From NCBI GenBank assembly GCA_937862845.1, contig CALMCK010000278.1, forward strand, positions 1 through 7,394: a DNA stretch of 7,394 bases. Direction: 5' to 3'. The notes below the pieces were generated by a model. That model worked only from the letters and a program-made list of their open reading frames with translations. It made no database searches and had not been told where the DNA came from. Shown here piece by piece: positions 6,888-7,394 of this stretch (its first letter is position 1; each line of letters starts with the position of its first letter). The position numbers were made by a program, and so were the translations under genes. The DNA is from an uncultured Burkholderiaceae bacterium (GTDB lineage Bacteria > Pseudomonadota > Gammaproteobacteria > Burkholderiales > Burkholderiaceae).

Positions 6888-6932
6888 TTATCCCCGCCCT
6901 CGCCCGAAAATCGCCGATGGTGTTGGGGATAA
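6888..6932. repeat. Inverted repeat TTATCCCC / GGGGATAA upstream of xseB
   Basis: Perfect 8-base arms at 6888-6895 and 6925-6932 flank a 29-base centre. It sits upstream of the -10-like boxes of xseB and downstream of the ompA terminator, where a regulator-binding site or a leader structure could lie. No regulator is recognised from the arms. The match may be chance. Confidence 0.4.
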
Positions 6933-6959
6933 TTGCATGATTCTGAAACGCCACCATCA

Positions 6960-6987
6960 AAAATCGCGCCGAACTCGGCGCGATTTT
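6960..6987. terminator. Intrinsic terminator of the ompA-like gene
   Basis: AAAATCGCGCCG (6960-6971) and CGGCGCGATTTT (6976-6987) form a perfect 12-bp stem around an AACT loop. In the minus-strand transcript the stem ends in a run of five U, beginning 20 bases after the stop codon of the ompA-like gene. The flanking A and T runs also make it plausible on the plus strand. It separates that gene from xseB. Confidence 0.9.
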
Positions 6988-7007
6988 ATCCATGCAGTGA
7001 CACTCAA

Positions 7008-7394
7008 TCAATCATCACCCTGAACCGACAGCGTGACCCGACGGTTTGGTGCGAGGCAGGCGATGAGCTGGGCGCGGTTGCTTTGCGAGCAGCTCGCCAC
7101 AGGGCTGGACTCGCCCATGCCTTGTGCGCTGATGCTTGATGATGACACACCTTGTGCGATGAGGTAATTTCGCACGGTGTTGGCGCGGGCTTGCGAGAGC
7201 ATTTGATTCGATGCTTCTGAACCGATGCGGTCGGTATGGGCTTGTATACGCACGTTTTGGCCGCTTTGAATCTGGCTTGCAATCTCATCGAGTTGGCGGC
7301 GACCTGCGGGGTTTAAGTCGGCCAAACTTGAGCGTCCGAATGCAAACAAGGCATCGGCCGACAAAGTCATCTGCTTGGGCGCGGCCGCTGATGC
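7008..7394 (-). CDS. ompA: OmpA-family outer membrane protein, C-terminal peptidoglycan-binding domain (cut by right edge)
   Basis: The reading frame is open to the right edge and 128 residues are visible; the methionine encoded at 7370 is internal, because typical OmpA domains have VTLSADALF at this point. The visible part is an OmpA_C/MotB-type domain that binds diaminopimelate peptidoglycan in the periplasm and tethers the outer membrane to it. Hallmarks are TLSADALFAFG, the motif AHTDRIGSEASNQMLSQARANTV with the ligand-binding Asp (HTD) and Arg (QAR), and QGMGESSP. The insert CSQSNRAQLIACLAPNRRV has two cysteines placed like the disulphide pair of E. coli OmpA (CLAPDRRVEIEV). The N-terminal beta-barrel, if any, is outside the window, so another OmpA-like lipoprotein is possible. 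A strong terminator follows. Confidence 0.88.
   Translation of the reverse strand, partial: ASAAAPKQMTLSADALFAFGRSSLADLNPAGRRQLDEIASQIQSGQNVRIQAHTDRIGSEASNQMLSQARANTVRNYLIAQGVSSSSISAQGMGESSPVASCSQSNRAQLIACLAPNRRVTLSVQGDD

Noticed and set aside
6888..6932. TTATCCCC arms as DnaA boxes or an origin
   Set aside because: TTATCCCCA is one mismatch and TTATCCCCG two mismatches from TTATCCACA. There are only two such sites, no AT-rich unwinding region, and neither dnaA, dnaN nor gidA nearby.
1..7394. A new defence, mobile or biosynthetic system
   Set aside because: All seven genes are recognised housekeeping or regulatory families in a commonly seen order. No transposase, integrase, nuclease cassette, CRISPR repeat or atypical gene cluster is present.

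Overview
The window looks like ordinary chromosomal DNA of a Gram-negative proteobacterium, most likely a betaproteobacterium (Burkholderiales-like). The grounds are the moderately GC-rich coding sequence, the xseB-ispA-dxs gene order followed by folE2, an OxyR-type regulator starting MTLTELRY, and an OmpA C-terminal domain carrying the two-cysteine insert. I cannot name the genus. All seven genes read on the minus strand, so transcription runs from high to low coordinates.

In transcription order: (1) 7394-7008 is the 3' end of an OmpA-family outer-membrane/peptidoglycan-binding protein, closed by a strong terminator at 6960-6987. (2) 6804-3703 is a compact group: xseB (exonuclease VII small subunit), ispA (farnesyl diphosphate synthase; overlaps xseB by 4 bases or starts 5 bases after it) and dxs (1-deoxyxylulose-5-phosphate synthase; 73 bases after ispA). 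ispA and dxs serve the MEP isoprenoid pathway: Dxs makes its first intermediate and IspA condenses its C5 products to farnesyl diphosphate, which feeds undecaprenyl-phosphate and quinone side chains. (3) After a 242-base gap holding a 112-base inverted pair of REP-like palindromes comes folE2 (GTP cyclohydrolase IB; folate/queuosine precursor), which ends at a strong hairpin terminator (2608-2638). (4) After a 185-base gap come recG (fork-remodelling helicase) and, 54 bases further on, the start of an OxyR-like LysR regulator that runs off the left edge. recG-oxyR thus pairs DNA repair with the peroxide response.

No gene-free stretch exceeds 300 bases. The gaps hold most of what is unexplained: a possible plus-strand small RNA between recG and folE2 (promoter-like hexamers, 13-bp stem, terminator), the REP-like inverted pair between folE2 and dxs, a GC-rich hairpin abutting the oxyR ribosome-binding site, and an inverted repeat ahead of xseB. 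I see no phage, transposase, CRISPR, toxin-antitoxin or defence genes, no tRNA or rRNA, and no sign of a new multi-gene system. The genes appear intact and conventional, apart from the two cut by the window edges.
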